Origin: Acidobacteriota bacterium
GTDB taxonomy: Bacteria > Acidobacteriota > Terriglobia > Terriglobales > Acidobacteriaceae
DNA: 64,000 nucleotides
Assembly (NCBI GenBank): GCA_023410055.1
Contig: JAEYQK010000024.1
Coordinates: forward strand, 62,001 to 126,000
Reading direction: 5' to 3'
Below are positions 35,907 to 44,036 of this stretch, one piece after another. The notes beneath the pieces are model-generated. The model saw only the letters and a list, made by a program, of their open reading frames with translations, was not told where the DNA came from and did no database searches. The position numbers were made by a program, and so were the translations under genes. How positions within the stretch are numbered: the stretch's first letter is position 1; every line of letters starts with the position of its first letter.

Positions 35907-37494
35907 ATCAGTTTTGAGTTTCGAATTTCGAGTTTCGAATTTGCGGAAATTTCTGCGCCCACTCACAATTCACAACTCAGAACTCAAAGTTCTCCTTCTG
36001 CTGATAGTTGCATTTCTGTGCCTAACGTCCTGCTCCCCCAAACCCTCGCCCACCACTCTCGTCATGATCATCGAGAGCAGCCCGGCTAATCTCGATCCGC
36101 GCGTAGGAACGGACGCCCAGTCTGAGCGCATCGACAAGCTCCTGTTCGACTCGCTTGTCCACCGCGACGAGCACTTTAATCTGAAGCCGTGGCTTGCGGA
36201 AAGCTGGGATGTTCCCGATCCTCTGACGTATGTCTTTCATCTTCGACACGGCGTTCGCTTCCATGACGGTCGTCCGCTGACCTCGCGCGACGTTAAGTGG
36301 ACGTTCGACTCCATCGCAGACGGCAGCATCCGTACGCCCAAGGCGAGCACGTACAAGTTTATCGATCGCATCGACACGCCTGACGACTACACGGCAATCT
36401 TTCACCTGAAAGAACCGTACGCGACTCTACTTTGGAATCTGTCTGACGGTGCAATCGGAATCGTGCCTTATGGCAGTTCGACCGAGCTGACCTCGAATCC
36501 GATCGGCAGCGGGCCTTTCAAATTCGTTCGCGCGTCGCAGGACAAGGAAGTGGTCGTAACGCGCAACGACGACTACTGGGGCACACGTGCCCATGTACCG
36601 AACGTTCAGTTTCTGGTGGTTCCCGACACGATTACACGCGCGCTCGAACTCCGCAAAGGCAGCGCAGACATGGCGATCAACGCGTTGACAGCCGACATGG
36701 TTGGCGCGCTACAGCGCGAGAAGAGTCTCGTGGTTCAAGTTTCGCCCGGGACGATGTACCAGTACATTACGCTGAACCTGCGCGACCCGATCCTGAAGGA
36801 CGTACGCGTCAGGCAGGCGCTTGCCTACGCAATTGATCGCCAGACCATCATCCACAATCTTCAGCGCGACCTCACCGTTCCGGCGGCGAGCGTGCTCCCG
36901 CCGGAACACTGGGCTTACGATCCGAATGTGCGCAAGTATGATTACGATCCGCAGCGCGCGCGCAAACTGCTCGACGAAGCCGGATATCCCGAGCGCAACG
37001 GAGTCCGCTTTCACCTCACCATGAAGACCTCGACGGAGGAGGAAACGCGGCTGCTTGCGGCCGTGCTGCAGGAGCAATTCGCGACAGTCGGTATTGCTCT
37101 AGATATCCGCAGTTTCGAGTTTGCAACTTTTTATGCCGACGTTCAGAAAGGTGCGTTTCAGCTCTACTCGCTCAGGTGGGTCGGCGGCAACGAAGATCCC
37201 GACATCTTCGAACACATCTTCCATTCGGCCAGCTTTCCACCCAAGCGTGCCAACCGCGGCTACTATTCGAACCCGAAGGTCGACACCTTGATCGAGGAAG
37301 GCCGCCGCACTGTCGACCAGCAGAAGCGCAAGCAGATCTACGCACAGCTTCAGGAGATCGTCGCCGAGGAGCTGCCCTATATCAATCTCTGGTATCGCGA
37401 CAACGTGCTCATCCATTCGCGCCGCGTCAGCAACGTTGAGGCCAGCCACTCCGGCAGCTACGATTTTCTGGTGACGGCGGAGTTGAATCCGTAG
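35899..37494 (+). CDS. Peptide/oligopeptide ABC transporter substrate-binding lipoprotein (SBP family 5)
   Basis: 531 residues from the ATG at 35899, or ~517 from a TTG at 35941. A lipobox LTSC follows the hydrophobic core LLLLIVAFLC. Family-5 marks: LDPRVGTDAQSERIDKLLFD, WDVPDPLTYVFHLRHGVRFH, GTGPFKF-like GSGPFKFVRA and VRQALAYAIDRQTII. No permease or ATPase genes are adjacent. Placed after nagZ-anmK it might bind murein peptides, as MppA does, but that is context only. The first ~30 codons consist of micro-repeat DNA, so the real start is uncertain. Confidence 0.85.
   Translation: MRRSVLSFEFRVSNLRKFLRPLTIHNSELKVLLLLIVAFLCLTSCSPKPSPTTLVMIIESSPANLDPRVGTDAQSERIDKLLFDSLVHRDEHFNLKPWLAESWDVPDPLTYVFHLRHGVRFHDGRPLTSRDVKWTFDSIADGSIRTPKASTYKFIDRIDTPDDYTAIFHLKEPYATLLWNLSDGAIGIVPYGSSTELTSNPIGSGPFKFVRASQDKEVVVTRNDDYWGTRAHVPNVQFLVVPDTITRALELRKGSADMAINALTADMVGALQREKSLVVQVSPGTMYQYITLNLRDPILKDVRVRQALAYAIDRQTIIHNLQRDLTVPAASVLPPEHWAYDPNVRKYDYDPQRARKLLDEAGYPERNGVRFHLTMKTSTEEETRLLAAVLQEQFATVGIALDIRSFEFATFYADVQKGAFQLYSLRWVGGNEDPDIFEHIFHSASFPPKRANRGYYSNPKVDTLIEEGRRTVDQQKRKQIYAQLQEIVAEELPYINLWYRDNVLIHSRRVSNVEASHSGSYDFLVTAELNP
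35916..35943 (+). repeat. 14-bp tandem duplication at the 5' end of the SBP gene
   Basis: Two units of GAGTTTCGAATTTC/G, 13/14 identical. They are followed by another micro-repetitive run (CACAATTCACAACTCAGAAC). This looks like intergenic repeat DNA absorbed into the coding frame. Confidence 0.7.
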
Positions 37495-37531
37495 CTCATT
37501 TCGTCTCCAACCTGTTAACCTTTTCGAGTAC

Positions 37532-37598
37532 CTAGTACCCAGTACCTAGTACCTAGTTGCGGTGTTGAGAAAACTAGGTACTAGGTACTCGGTACTAG
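37532..37598. repeat. Large inverted repeat upstream of rph
   Basis: Arms 37532-37558 and 37572-37598 are complementary at 26 of 27 positions (mismatch at 37540/37590), with a 13-nt loop. The arms consist of repeated AGTACCTAGTACC. On the plus strand the stem is followed by CAACTTCTTTTT and then the rph ATG. It could be a terminator for the SBP gene or an attenuator for rph. Confidence 0.85.
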
Positions 37599-37610
37599 CA
37601 ACTTCTTTTT

Positions 37611-38333
37611 ATGATTTATCGATCCGACAATCGCACGCCCGACCAGCTTCGTCCCATAACCATTACGCCTGACTTTATCTCGACCGCCGAAGGCTCGTGC
37701 CTGATCGAGTGCGGCAACACGAAGGTGATCTGCACGGCCTCCATCGATGAAGTCGTGCCCTCGTGGATGCGCAACACCGGCAAAGGCTGGATCACGGGCG
37801 AATACGGCATGTTGCCACGCGCAACGCTCACTCGCACTCCACGCGAATCCGCCAAGGGCCGCATCGGCGGACGCACGCACGAGATTCAGCGCCTCATTGG
37901 ACGGTCGCTGCGCGCCGTCGCCGACATGAAAGCCCTCGGCGAACGCACGATCTTCATCGACTGCGACGTCATACAGGCCGATGGCGGCACACGCACCGCC
38001 TCCATCACCGGAGCCTACGTCGCGCTGGCCATCGCCATGCAGCGATTGGTCGAAGCCGGGACGATCAAGTCCGTGCCGCTCAGCGACTACGTTGCCGCCA
38101 CCAGCGTTGGCATCGTGGACGGCACGATTATGCTCGACCTCGCCTACGAAGAAGACTCCCGTGCCGACGTCGACGGCAACTACGTCCTGACCGGCAGCGG
38201 CAAGATCATCGAAGTCCAAACCACCGCCGAGCACGCGCCGTTCGAGGAAGCGCAGCTACAGGCGATGCTGGCTATGGCAAGGAAAGGCATTGCGGAGTTG
38301 ATCGAGAAGCAGAAAAAGGCGCTCGGCATTTAG
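37611..38333 (+). CDS. rph: Ribonuclease PH
   Basis: 240-residue phosphorolytic 3'-5' exoribonuclease that trims tRNA 3' ends. Family marks: RSDNRTPDQLRPITI, GSCLIECGNTKVICTAS, WITGEYGMLPRATLTR, GRTHEIQRLIGRSLRA, DCDVIQADGGTRTASITGAY and the phosphate-binding region. Full-length with intact C-terminus. No Shine-Dalgarno is visible between the hairpin and ATG, only a T-rich stretch. A rdgB nucleotidase, often next to rph, is not here. Confidence 0.96.
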   Translation: MIYRSDNRTPDQLRPITITPDFISTAEGSCLIECGNTKVICTASIDEVVPSWMRNTGKGWITGEYGMLPRATLTRTPRESAKGRIGGRTHEIQRLIGRSLRAVADMKALGERTIFIDCDVIQADGGTRTASITGAYVALAIAMQRLVEAGTIKSVPLSDYVAATSVGIVDGTIMLDLAYEEDSRADVDGNYVLTGSGKIIEVQTTAEHAPFEEAQLQAMLAMARKGIAELIEKQKKALGI

Positions 38334-38404
38334 GAAGGGTGCGACTGGTTTTCATTGGTTAACCGACCATGTAAGAACAATAAGCCCCTACATTGAGGCG
38401 TCAA

Positions 38405-38869
38405 ATGTCCCTTAATTTGTTTCACATCGCCCGAGTCAGTTTTTGCTTAGGCCTTCTTGCCTGCTGTTGTGCCTGTCAACGACAAAAGCAACCAGAAACC
38501 CATGGTGCGGATGGAATCGGCTCCATGAAGGAGTTACATCCGAAAGTTGATTACGCAACGAATGAAGCACAGCGAGACATTGTCATGAAAGCGGCAAACC
38601 ACCTGGAACTTGGGACTTCAGTCGAAGCGGTTGTCCAGTCGATGGGGTCACCATCCGTGGACAAAGCGCTCTACCATAAGGGAGCAACCCCAGCCTTTAG
38701 AGCGCGAATCCTGAGATACTACCTTGCCCCGGATACAGGGAAGAACAATGATCCGGCGGTAGATTTGGTTTTCGATGAACGGAATCGGCTGATCGAAGTC
38801 TATTCCACGGTTAAGGAAGTCGCGAACCGAAGGCTACCGAATGTAACACATACGGATTCGACTCCGTAG
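38405..38869 (+). CDS. Putative lipoprotein with BamE/SmpA-like fold
   Basis: 154 residues from the ATG at 38405. A signal peptide ends in GLLACCCAC, a Cys-rich lipobox. The mature part, LELGTSVEAVVQSMGSPSV, then RILRYYLAP and DLVFDERNRLIEVYS, has the helix-helix-strand pattern of the BamE/SmpA/OmlA superfamily. The role may be envelope-related; no family name is certain. It has its own terminator downstream. Confidence 0.65.
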   Translation: MSLNLFHIARVSFCLGLLACCCACQRQKQPETHGADGIGSMKELHPKVDYATNEAQRDIVMKAANHLELGTSVEAVVQSMGSPSVDKALYHKGATPAFRARILRYYLAPDTGKNNDPAVDLVFDERNRLIEVYSTVKEVANRRLPNVTHTDSTP

Positions 38870-38969
38870 GACATCTCTCAAGAGGGCCGATTGCCGCTAC
38901 TATGTCATCTTCTCAAGTGAGGCATCACTAGCCCGAGGCAACCGACTGACGCAATTCTGCTAAGAAAAC

Positions 38970-39005
38970 AAAGCGGGCTGTAAGCTCTCGCTCACAGCCC
39001 GCTTT
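38970..39005. terminator. Bidirectional rho-independent terminator
   Basis: 12-bp perfect stem AAAGCGGGCTGT / ACAGCCCGCTTT with a 12-nt loop. T-runs occur on both sides (TTTT on plus, TTTGTTTTC on minus). It lies between the convergent lipoprotein and fba genes. Confidence 0.85.
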
Positions 39006-39038
39006 TCAATGGCCCGATGACCCGATGGCAAGATTGAT

Positions 39039-40067
39039 TTATTTCGCCGCCGCTGCTCCCGCGTAGCCCTTCGCCATGTCGGCAAGAGAGACTGGCTTGT
39101 AGTCGCCTGCGTGTCCGGCCTGGCCGAACTGGGTCATGCGCAGGGCGACGACTTTCTTCATCGCTTCGCGTGCCGGCTTCAGGTAGTCGCGGGGGTCAAA
39201 CTTCTCTGGCGTCTCGGCGAACACCTTGCGGATCGCACCCGTGATGGCCAGCCGGCTGTCGGTATCGACGTTGATCTTGCGCACGCCGTTCTTGATGCCC
39301 AACTGAATTTCTTCGACCGGAACGCCCCACGTCGGCTTCAGCTTGCCGCCGTACTGGTTGATGATGTCCTGCAGGTCCTTCGGCACGCTCGATGATCCGT
39401 GCATGACGAGATGGGTCTTCGGCAGCATCTTGTGGATCTTGATGAGCAGGTCCATTTTCAGGACATCGCCCGTCGGCTTGGCGGAGAACTTGTAGGCGCC
39501 GTGGCTGGTGCCGATAGCGATGGCCAGTGCGTCAACGCCGGTGCGCTCTGCGAACTCAACGGCCTGGTCGGGATCGGTGACGTGCTCCAGACCGCTGCCA
39601 CCTGCGCCGTGTCCGTCTTCGATGCCGCCCAGCACGCCGATTTCGCCTTCGACCGACACGCCCTTGGCATGCGCCATCTCGACCACGCGCTTGGTGATCT
39701 CAACGTTCTGCTCGAACGTTGCCGGGGTCTTGCCGTCCGGCAGCAACGAGCCGTCCATCATGACGGAGGTGAAGCCCAGCTTCACAGCCGACTCGCAGGT
39801 CTCGAAGCCGTTGCCGTGATCGAGGTGCAGCACCATCGGGATCTCCGGGTACAGTTCGGCGGCCGCCAGCATGAGGTGATACAGGAAGTTGTCCTGCGAA
39901 TACGCACGCGCGCCGCGGCTGGCCTGAACGATTACCGGCGACTTGGTCTCGCGCGCCGCTTCCATGATCGACTGAATCTGCTCCATGTTGTTGACATTGA
40001 ACGCGCCAACGCCGTATCCGCCCTTCGCGGCTTCATCCAGTACCTGACGCAACGAGACTAATGGCAT
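39039..40067 (-). CDS. fba: Class II fructose-bisphosphate aldolase
   Basis: 342 residues. Zinc-dependent aldolase of glycolysis/gluconeogenesis. Marks: GYGVGAFNVNNMEQIQ, the zinc-ligand HLDHG with downstream SVMMDGS, GEIGVLGGIEDG, AIAIGTSHGAYKF, LVMHGSSSVP and GVRKINVDTDSR. Length and C-terminal loop match the class IIB enzymes. AAGGAGAG lies 5 nt before the ATG. The upstream region holds a possible TTGAGT...TAATCC promoter about 40 nt further on. Confidence 0.96.
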   Translation of the reverse strand: MPLVSLRQVLDEAAKGGYGVGAFNVNNMEQIQSIMEAARETKSPVIVQASRGARAYSQDNFLYHLMLAAAELYPEIPMVLHLDHGNGFETCESAVKLGFTSVMMDGSLLPDGKTPATFEQNVEITKRVVEMAHAKGVSVEGEIGVLGGIEDGHGAGGSGLEHVTDPDQAVEFAERTGVDALAIAIGTSHGAYKFSAKPTGDVLKMDLLIKIHKMLPKTHLVMHGSSSVPKDLQDIINQYGGKLKPTWGVPVEEIQLGIKNGVRKINVDTDSRLAITGAIRKVFAETPEKFDPRDYLKPAREAMKKVVALRMTQFGQAGHAGDYKPVSLADMAKGYAGAAAAK

Positions 40068-40344
40068 AGAACTCTCCTTCTGAATAAGTGCACTGTGAGG
40101 GATTACAACCAGGTATTAATCCGACTCAATATTATTCTAAATGGAATACCTGATCTGGAAATCGGAAAATCGCAAATACCGGAAATTGCAGAAAGGCACC
40201 TGCAAACGAGCAGGCACTCGGTATCCAGGTTCACGCAATTGAAGCGCGCTACGTCGCGGCATTCAATATACGGTGTACAGGAGAGGGTTGCAGACTGAGT
40301 CTCGAAAAACGCCTACTTCACCCGTTACATACCCGCTGTATCAC

Positions 40345-41922
40345 CTAGGAATTGCTGTTCAGTGGATCTCCCAGAGAAGAAGTCACACGAAAGGCTGCAC
40401 TCGTCTTGTACCTCGGATTCAAAGAAGACATCGAGCGCTCCACGGAATCTGCCAGCACCGTAGCGAAGCTGCCCGTAAGAAGGTTCATATCCAGCATAAA
40501 GGAACCTTCACCGTATGTTCGGAATACGGAGAACGTACCCAAATGCTTGCCTTTGGTAGTGGTGAGGCCTAGCTTCAACTGCCAACATGAAGTCGCCGAA
40601 ACGGCGTCTTTCGACCACTCAAATATGACCTCGTTCCCACGAATTCTGAACCGGGGCACGACTTTACTCAGCGCTGGCTCAGATATGGCAAGCTCAAATC
40701 CATCTACGTCGTTATTCGCAAAGCCATGCTCCAGAGCCGAGCAGACTTCATCGAACGAGGTAGCTTCCCCAATCTCATGTTGCGCGCGCCGGACGGCGAG
40801 GTTGTTGATGATTATCTGCCTCTGCTCCAGCGTGCGCTGAGCAACTCGCCTGAGTTCGAAAAACTCGATGTACCCCAACCTTTGCACCCCGAGCACCACG
40901 ACCGCGCCAACCATGATCATGACAGCGCCGATGACTCGCCCGCCTGGGTATCGCAGGAACAACGCCACCAGACCAAATGCCGCCGATACTGCATACAGGA
41001 CAAGCACAACCTGGCGCTGCGTGAACCCCTTCTCCAGCAATTTGTGGTGGATGTGTTCGCGATCTGCAACAAACAAAGGCTTGCCACTGATGAAGCGCCG
41101 TGCCACTGCGAGAGCGGTGTCCATGATCGGCAATCCCAGGGCTACTACTGGTAGAGAAACGGCAACCAGCGTGGGTGATTTCTGAGTCTGTGCAAGCGCA
41201 AGCGCGCTCAAACTGAAGCCGATGAAAAGACTGCCACAATCCCCGAGAAAGATCGTCGCTGGATTGAAATTGAAACGGAGGAAACCAAGGATCGCCCCGG
41301 CCAACGCCGCCGTAATGAACTGTGTCAGGACGTCACGTGCAATCACGGCATTCAGGAACAGCACAAAGGTCGATAACAGTGCCGATCCGGCAGCAAGCCC
41401 ATCCACCCCGTCGATGAGGTTAAAAGCGTTCGTTATCCAGACTACCCACAAAACGGTCGCCGCGAACGCCGTGAAGGCCCCAAACTCGTGCCCACCAAAA
41501 AACGAGCGTGCGTGAATGATCCTCAGCCCTGCAAAGTAGAGCATCATCCCCGCAACTATCTGCGTGGCAAACTTCCACAAGGGGCTAAGCGAACGGATGT
41601 CGTCCCACAAACCGACCGCAAAAATCAAGGAAGCCGTTACAACTATAGGCAGGAGCTTTTCCGTGTCCACGGGGAAGCTACGCCCCGTCACTTTACAGAT
41701 AAGCGCTGCGGCTCCGATGCTGATCAAGAAGGAAAGGTATATTGCGATCCCACCAAGCCGGGGAATCGGGGTTTTGTGTACGTGGCGCGCCGAATTTGGC
41801 GAAGCCGTCCAACCGTGCGCGTGCGCTAGCCTCGTGACCCTCCACGTAAAAAACATGGACAACGGCACGCAGACCAGAAACGACACCAGGCAAATCAGCA
41901 AAACGGTCCCCCAACACTGCAA
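40345..41922 (-). CDS. WecA/MraY-family polyprenyl-phosphate glycosyl-1-phosphate transferase with extra C-terminal domain
   Basis: 525 residues. The first ~350 are a polytopic membrane enzyme transferring a sugar-1-phosphate to undecaprenyl phosphate. Markers: RLGGIAIYLSF, VGLWDDIRSL, NAFNLIDGVDGLAAG, FLGDCGSLFIGFSLS and REHIHHKLLEKG (the HIHH of the WecA subgroup). About 175 further residues form a soluble, GAF-like region (SFDEVCSALEHGFANNDVDG, WQLKLGLTTTKGKHLGTFSV). Ordinary WecA proteins lack this. Start is a TTG with no good ribosome-binding site, so a later codon is possible. Confidence 0.87.
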   Translation of the reverse strand: MQCWGTVLLICLVSFLVCVPLSMFFTWRVTRLAHAHGWTASPNSARHVHKTPIPRLGGIAIYLSFLISIGAAALICKVTGRSFPVDTEKLLPIVVTASLIFAVGLWDDIRSLSPLWKFATQIVAGMMLYFAGLRIIHARSFFGGHEFGAFTAFAATVLWVVWITNAFNLIDGVDGLAAGSALLSTFVLFLNAVIARDVLTQFITAALAGAILGFLRFNFNPATIFLGDCGSLFIGFSLSALALAQTQKSPTLVAVSLPVVALGLPIMDTALAVARRFISGKPLFVADREHIHHKLLEKGFTQRQVVLVLYAVSAAFGLVALFLRYPGGRVIGAVMIMVGAVVVLGVQRLGYIEFFELRRVAQRTLEQRQIIINNLAVRRAQHEIGEATSFDEVCSALEHGFANNDVDGFELAISEPALSKVVPRFRIRGNEVIFEWSKDAVSATSCWQLKLGLTTTKGKHLGTFSVFRTYGEGSFMLDMNLLTGSFATVLADSVERSMSSLNPRYKTSAAFRVTSSLGDPLNSNS

Positions 41923-42304
41923 CTAACGTTGGCCGTCAGGAGTACGGCCTTTCCATCCCTCAGAATTTAGTTAAGCTACTACTCTGCCCGGCAGAATTCA
42001 ATCCTCAATTCCCTCCAGAAGCACTCCAAAGTACTACCCTCGAACGCGTCCAACATCTTGAACTTAACCTCAATCAAAAGGGCCGACCAGGAAGATTCAG
42101 AAGAGAACAAAGGGCGGTACATTCCTGGGATGGCTCAGTTCGAACCACCCAGAAGAGGAGCGAGAGTTCGCTCCGCGAGACCCGTGGATACACGGTGCAT
42201 GCCGCCCCGGCGACATAGCGTTGCAGATTAGCCCAATCCGCGAAGCGCAATTTGCACTACCTACTTAGGTTTTCAGTTAAGATACATAAAACGGAGCGTG
42301 GAAC
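41923..42304. other. Intergenic region between WecA-like and xseB genes
   Basis: No gene is recognised in 382 bp. It holds a 7-bp hairpin GGAGCGA-GAGT-TCGCTCC at 42157-42174, and TAAGAT at 42278-42283 as a possible -10 of xseB. A weak ribosome-binding site (GGAGCGTGG) precedes xseB. Confidence 0.5.
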
Positions 42305-42541
42305 TTGCCTAAGTTTGAAGAATGCTTGCAGCGTTTGGAGCAGATTGTCGGCGAACTTGAAAAGGGCGAAATCCCGCTCGAGAAAGCGCTTGGCCTTTTT
42401 GAAGAGGGCATTCAACTGTCGAACTCCTGCCGTCAGGAGTTGGAAGACGCAGAAGGCAAAGTCGAAGTTCTTTTGAATCGCAGCGGCAAGATGCAGGCTG
42501 AACCATTTGAGCCCGCCTCCGAGCGGGCCGAATCCAAGTAG
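42305..42541 (+). CDS. xseB: Exodeoxyribonuclease VII small subunit
   Basis: 78 residues with TTG start. FEECLQRLEQIVGELEKGEI followed by LEKALGLFEEGIQLS is the exact two-helix signature of XseB, which packs on the XseA coiled coil. The large subunit gene is not in the window, nor is ispA adjacent as in many genomes (ispA lies 3.3 kb downstream). The acidic C-terminal tail is short. Confidence 0.93.
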   Translation: MPKFEECLQRLEQIVGELEKGEIPLEKALGLFEEGIQLSNSCRQELEDAEGKVEVLLNRSGKMQAEPFEPASERAESK

Positions 42542-42849
42542 TAGGCACATTGCCGAATTAGCAGATTTTAATCTGATAGCTGCCTGGTTTGGCGTTGAAA
42601 CTGTCTAGCTCCGAACCGTGTGGCTCAATCGTGGCGTCAAGCTTCCCTCGTGTGCATGTGGGTCACACGCGGCTTCGTTCATTTGGTTCTTAGGGCACTG
42701 CCAATAGGGCAGGTACTTCGGTGCGGTTCGACTACGCCACCTTTGCGGGGCCTTTAGCATCTCTGAAATCAAGGAACGTCTCTGTAACGTCAGAAGTAGC
42801 AGCACAGCGCTAGTCAGAAGCCGGACAGGCATTCATCGGAGGGCTGTAA
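42542..42849. other. Intergenic region, no gene recognised
   Basis: 308 bp between xseB and the receiver-like gene. I see no protein gene and no tRNA that folds. GGAGG at 42838-42842 is the ribosome-binding site of the next gene. Confidence 0.5.
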
Positions 42850-43212
42850 ATGCGATCTATGGACGTAGTATTAGCACATAACGACAAGAAGTCGGCACAG
42901 GCTCTTGCCGGGCTGTTGCATAAGGTTTTTCGTTCCGTACAAGTAGTAGGCTCTGTTGACGATTTGAGATCCGCTATTGCTCGTAACCGAGCCCGCCTGG
43001 TCATTACGGATCTGGAGACGATCGGATTCAAGCAGATCGAGGAACTCCGCCGCGAGTTCGACGTCGAAATTGTCTGCACTCACCGCATCCCGGACGAGAG
43101 TATGTGGACCAAAGCATTAGGATTGGGAGCTCTAGACTGTTGCCATACCTCCGACGTGCAGGCAATCATCCAGGCGGTCAATCGCAATATGAGCCGGTCA
43201 CACGCTGCATAG
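42850..43212 (+). CDS. Stand-alone, partly degenerate response-regulator receiver protein
   Basis: 120 residues with a CheY-like pattern. The phospho-acceptor aspartate is present at D54 (LVITDLETI), and T77 fits the conserved Thr/Ser position. The N-terminal acidic pair is reduced to N11-D12, and the conserved Lys of the final strand is absent (GALDCCHTSD, where a K is expected). It may bind constitutively or be a pseudo-receiver. GGAGG lies 8 nt before the ATG. No histidine kinase is adjacent; a terminator follows. Confidence 0.75.
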   Translation: MRSMDVVLAHNDKKSAQALAGLLHKVFRSVQVVGSVDDLRSAIARNRARLVITDLETIGFKQIEELRREFDVEIVCTHRIPDESMWTKALGLGALDCCHTSDVQAIIQAVNRNMSRSHAA

Positions 43213-43282
43213 CACGCAGCATCTACGAAACTCTTTCGAGACTGGCGGGTTCTAAGAAACATAACCATTCTCTCTCACATTT

Positions 43283-43304
43283 GGAGCGCCTCGGCGCTCC
43301 TTTT
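43283..43304 (+). terminator. Rho-independent terminator of the receiver gene
   Basis: GGAGCGC-CTCG-GCGCTCC followed directly by TTTT, 70 bp after the stop at 43212. Confidence 0.75.
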
Positions 43305-44036
43305 CGTTCCTGCATTCCCCCGCTCATCGCTGCTAAATCACTTCAATTCGGATTCACAGTAGCTCAGTTTTTCTGCGGTTTCTCCTAACTTATCCACATG
43401 CACTCAATGCCAAGTTGCGCACTCCACTCCGGTTCCGAGCAACTCCTATCTGCGAAACGCTTAGCTATTTCGCAACCTTGAACCAGTGCGCCAAAAGGAT
43501 TGCACCAACTCCGCTGCACCCCCCTGTGGACGAGCTGCACTCGACTGAAAACAAAGGGAATAAAGTTCTACCGAAAATCTTGACTCTGTTTGCAGCAGGA
43601 GTATGTTGACAATCGTTCTTTGACATTCTGAATGTACTTCCCGCTGGACGCCAAGTCCGGGGCTCAGCCGGGACAGCGCTAAAGTCCCGAGCAGGATCGC
43701 GAGCCGCTCGAGTTCTCTTGCCACCGCGAGGTGAGAGATTGCCGCCATGCTTCGCGGCGTGGCCGCCAACAACCAGCGCAGTCCGGCAGAGTCAATTGTC
43801 AGGCAACACGGCGGAACGAAAAGTGCAATCAGATGTTGACAGAGCAAAACAGGATCCCGAGGTTGTTTGTAAACGGTTTCCCCGGCCGGCAGTGAGCCCG
43901 GAACCCGAATGCGAGAGGCGACCGAGCCTTCGAAAGAAGGAACGGAGGCAATTCGAAACAGGGTCTAACGCAAGCTTCTGACAAGGGAGAGCGGAGGCAA
44001 ATGGTCTCGGGATCCTTGATTTTGTCCGCTGTCCAT
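43305..44036. other. Long region without a recognisable gene
   Basis: About 730 bp. No open frame has a plausible protein composition. A consensus DnaA box TTATCCACA is at 43390-43398, but isolated. TTGACA occurs at 43606-43611 and again at 43620-43625, with no good -10 after either. From about 43650 the sequence is GC-rich and palindromic enough for structured RNA, but I cannot match it to a known RNA family. Confidence 0.5.

Noticed and set aside
37747..38362. Frames overlapping rph rich in Arg/His
   Set aside because: Out-of-frame shadows of rph.
42700..42790. tRNA-like GGTTCGACTACGCC near 42725
   Set aside because: No 5-bp T-stem or acceptor stem can be formed around it.
43390..43398. 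Consensus DnaA box suggesting an origin
   Set aside because: A single box with no cluster, no AT-rich unwinding element and no dnaA/dnaN nearby.
43461..43847. 128-codon minus-strand frame in the gene-free region
   Set aside because: No ribosome-binding site, no recognisable domain, and composition unlike a folded or membrane protein.
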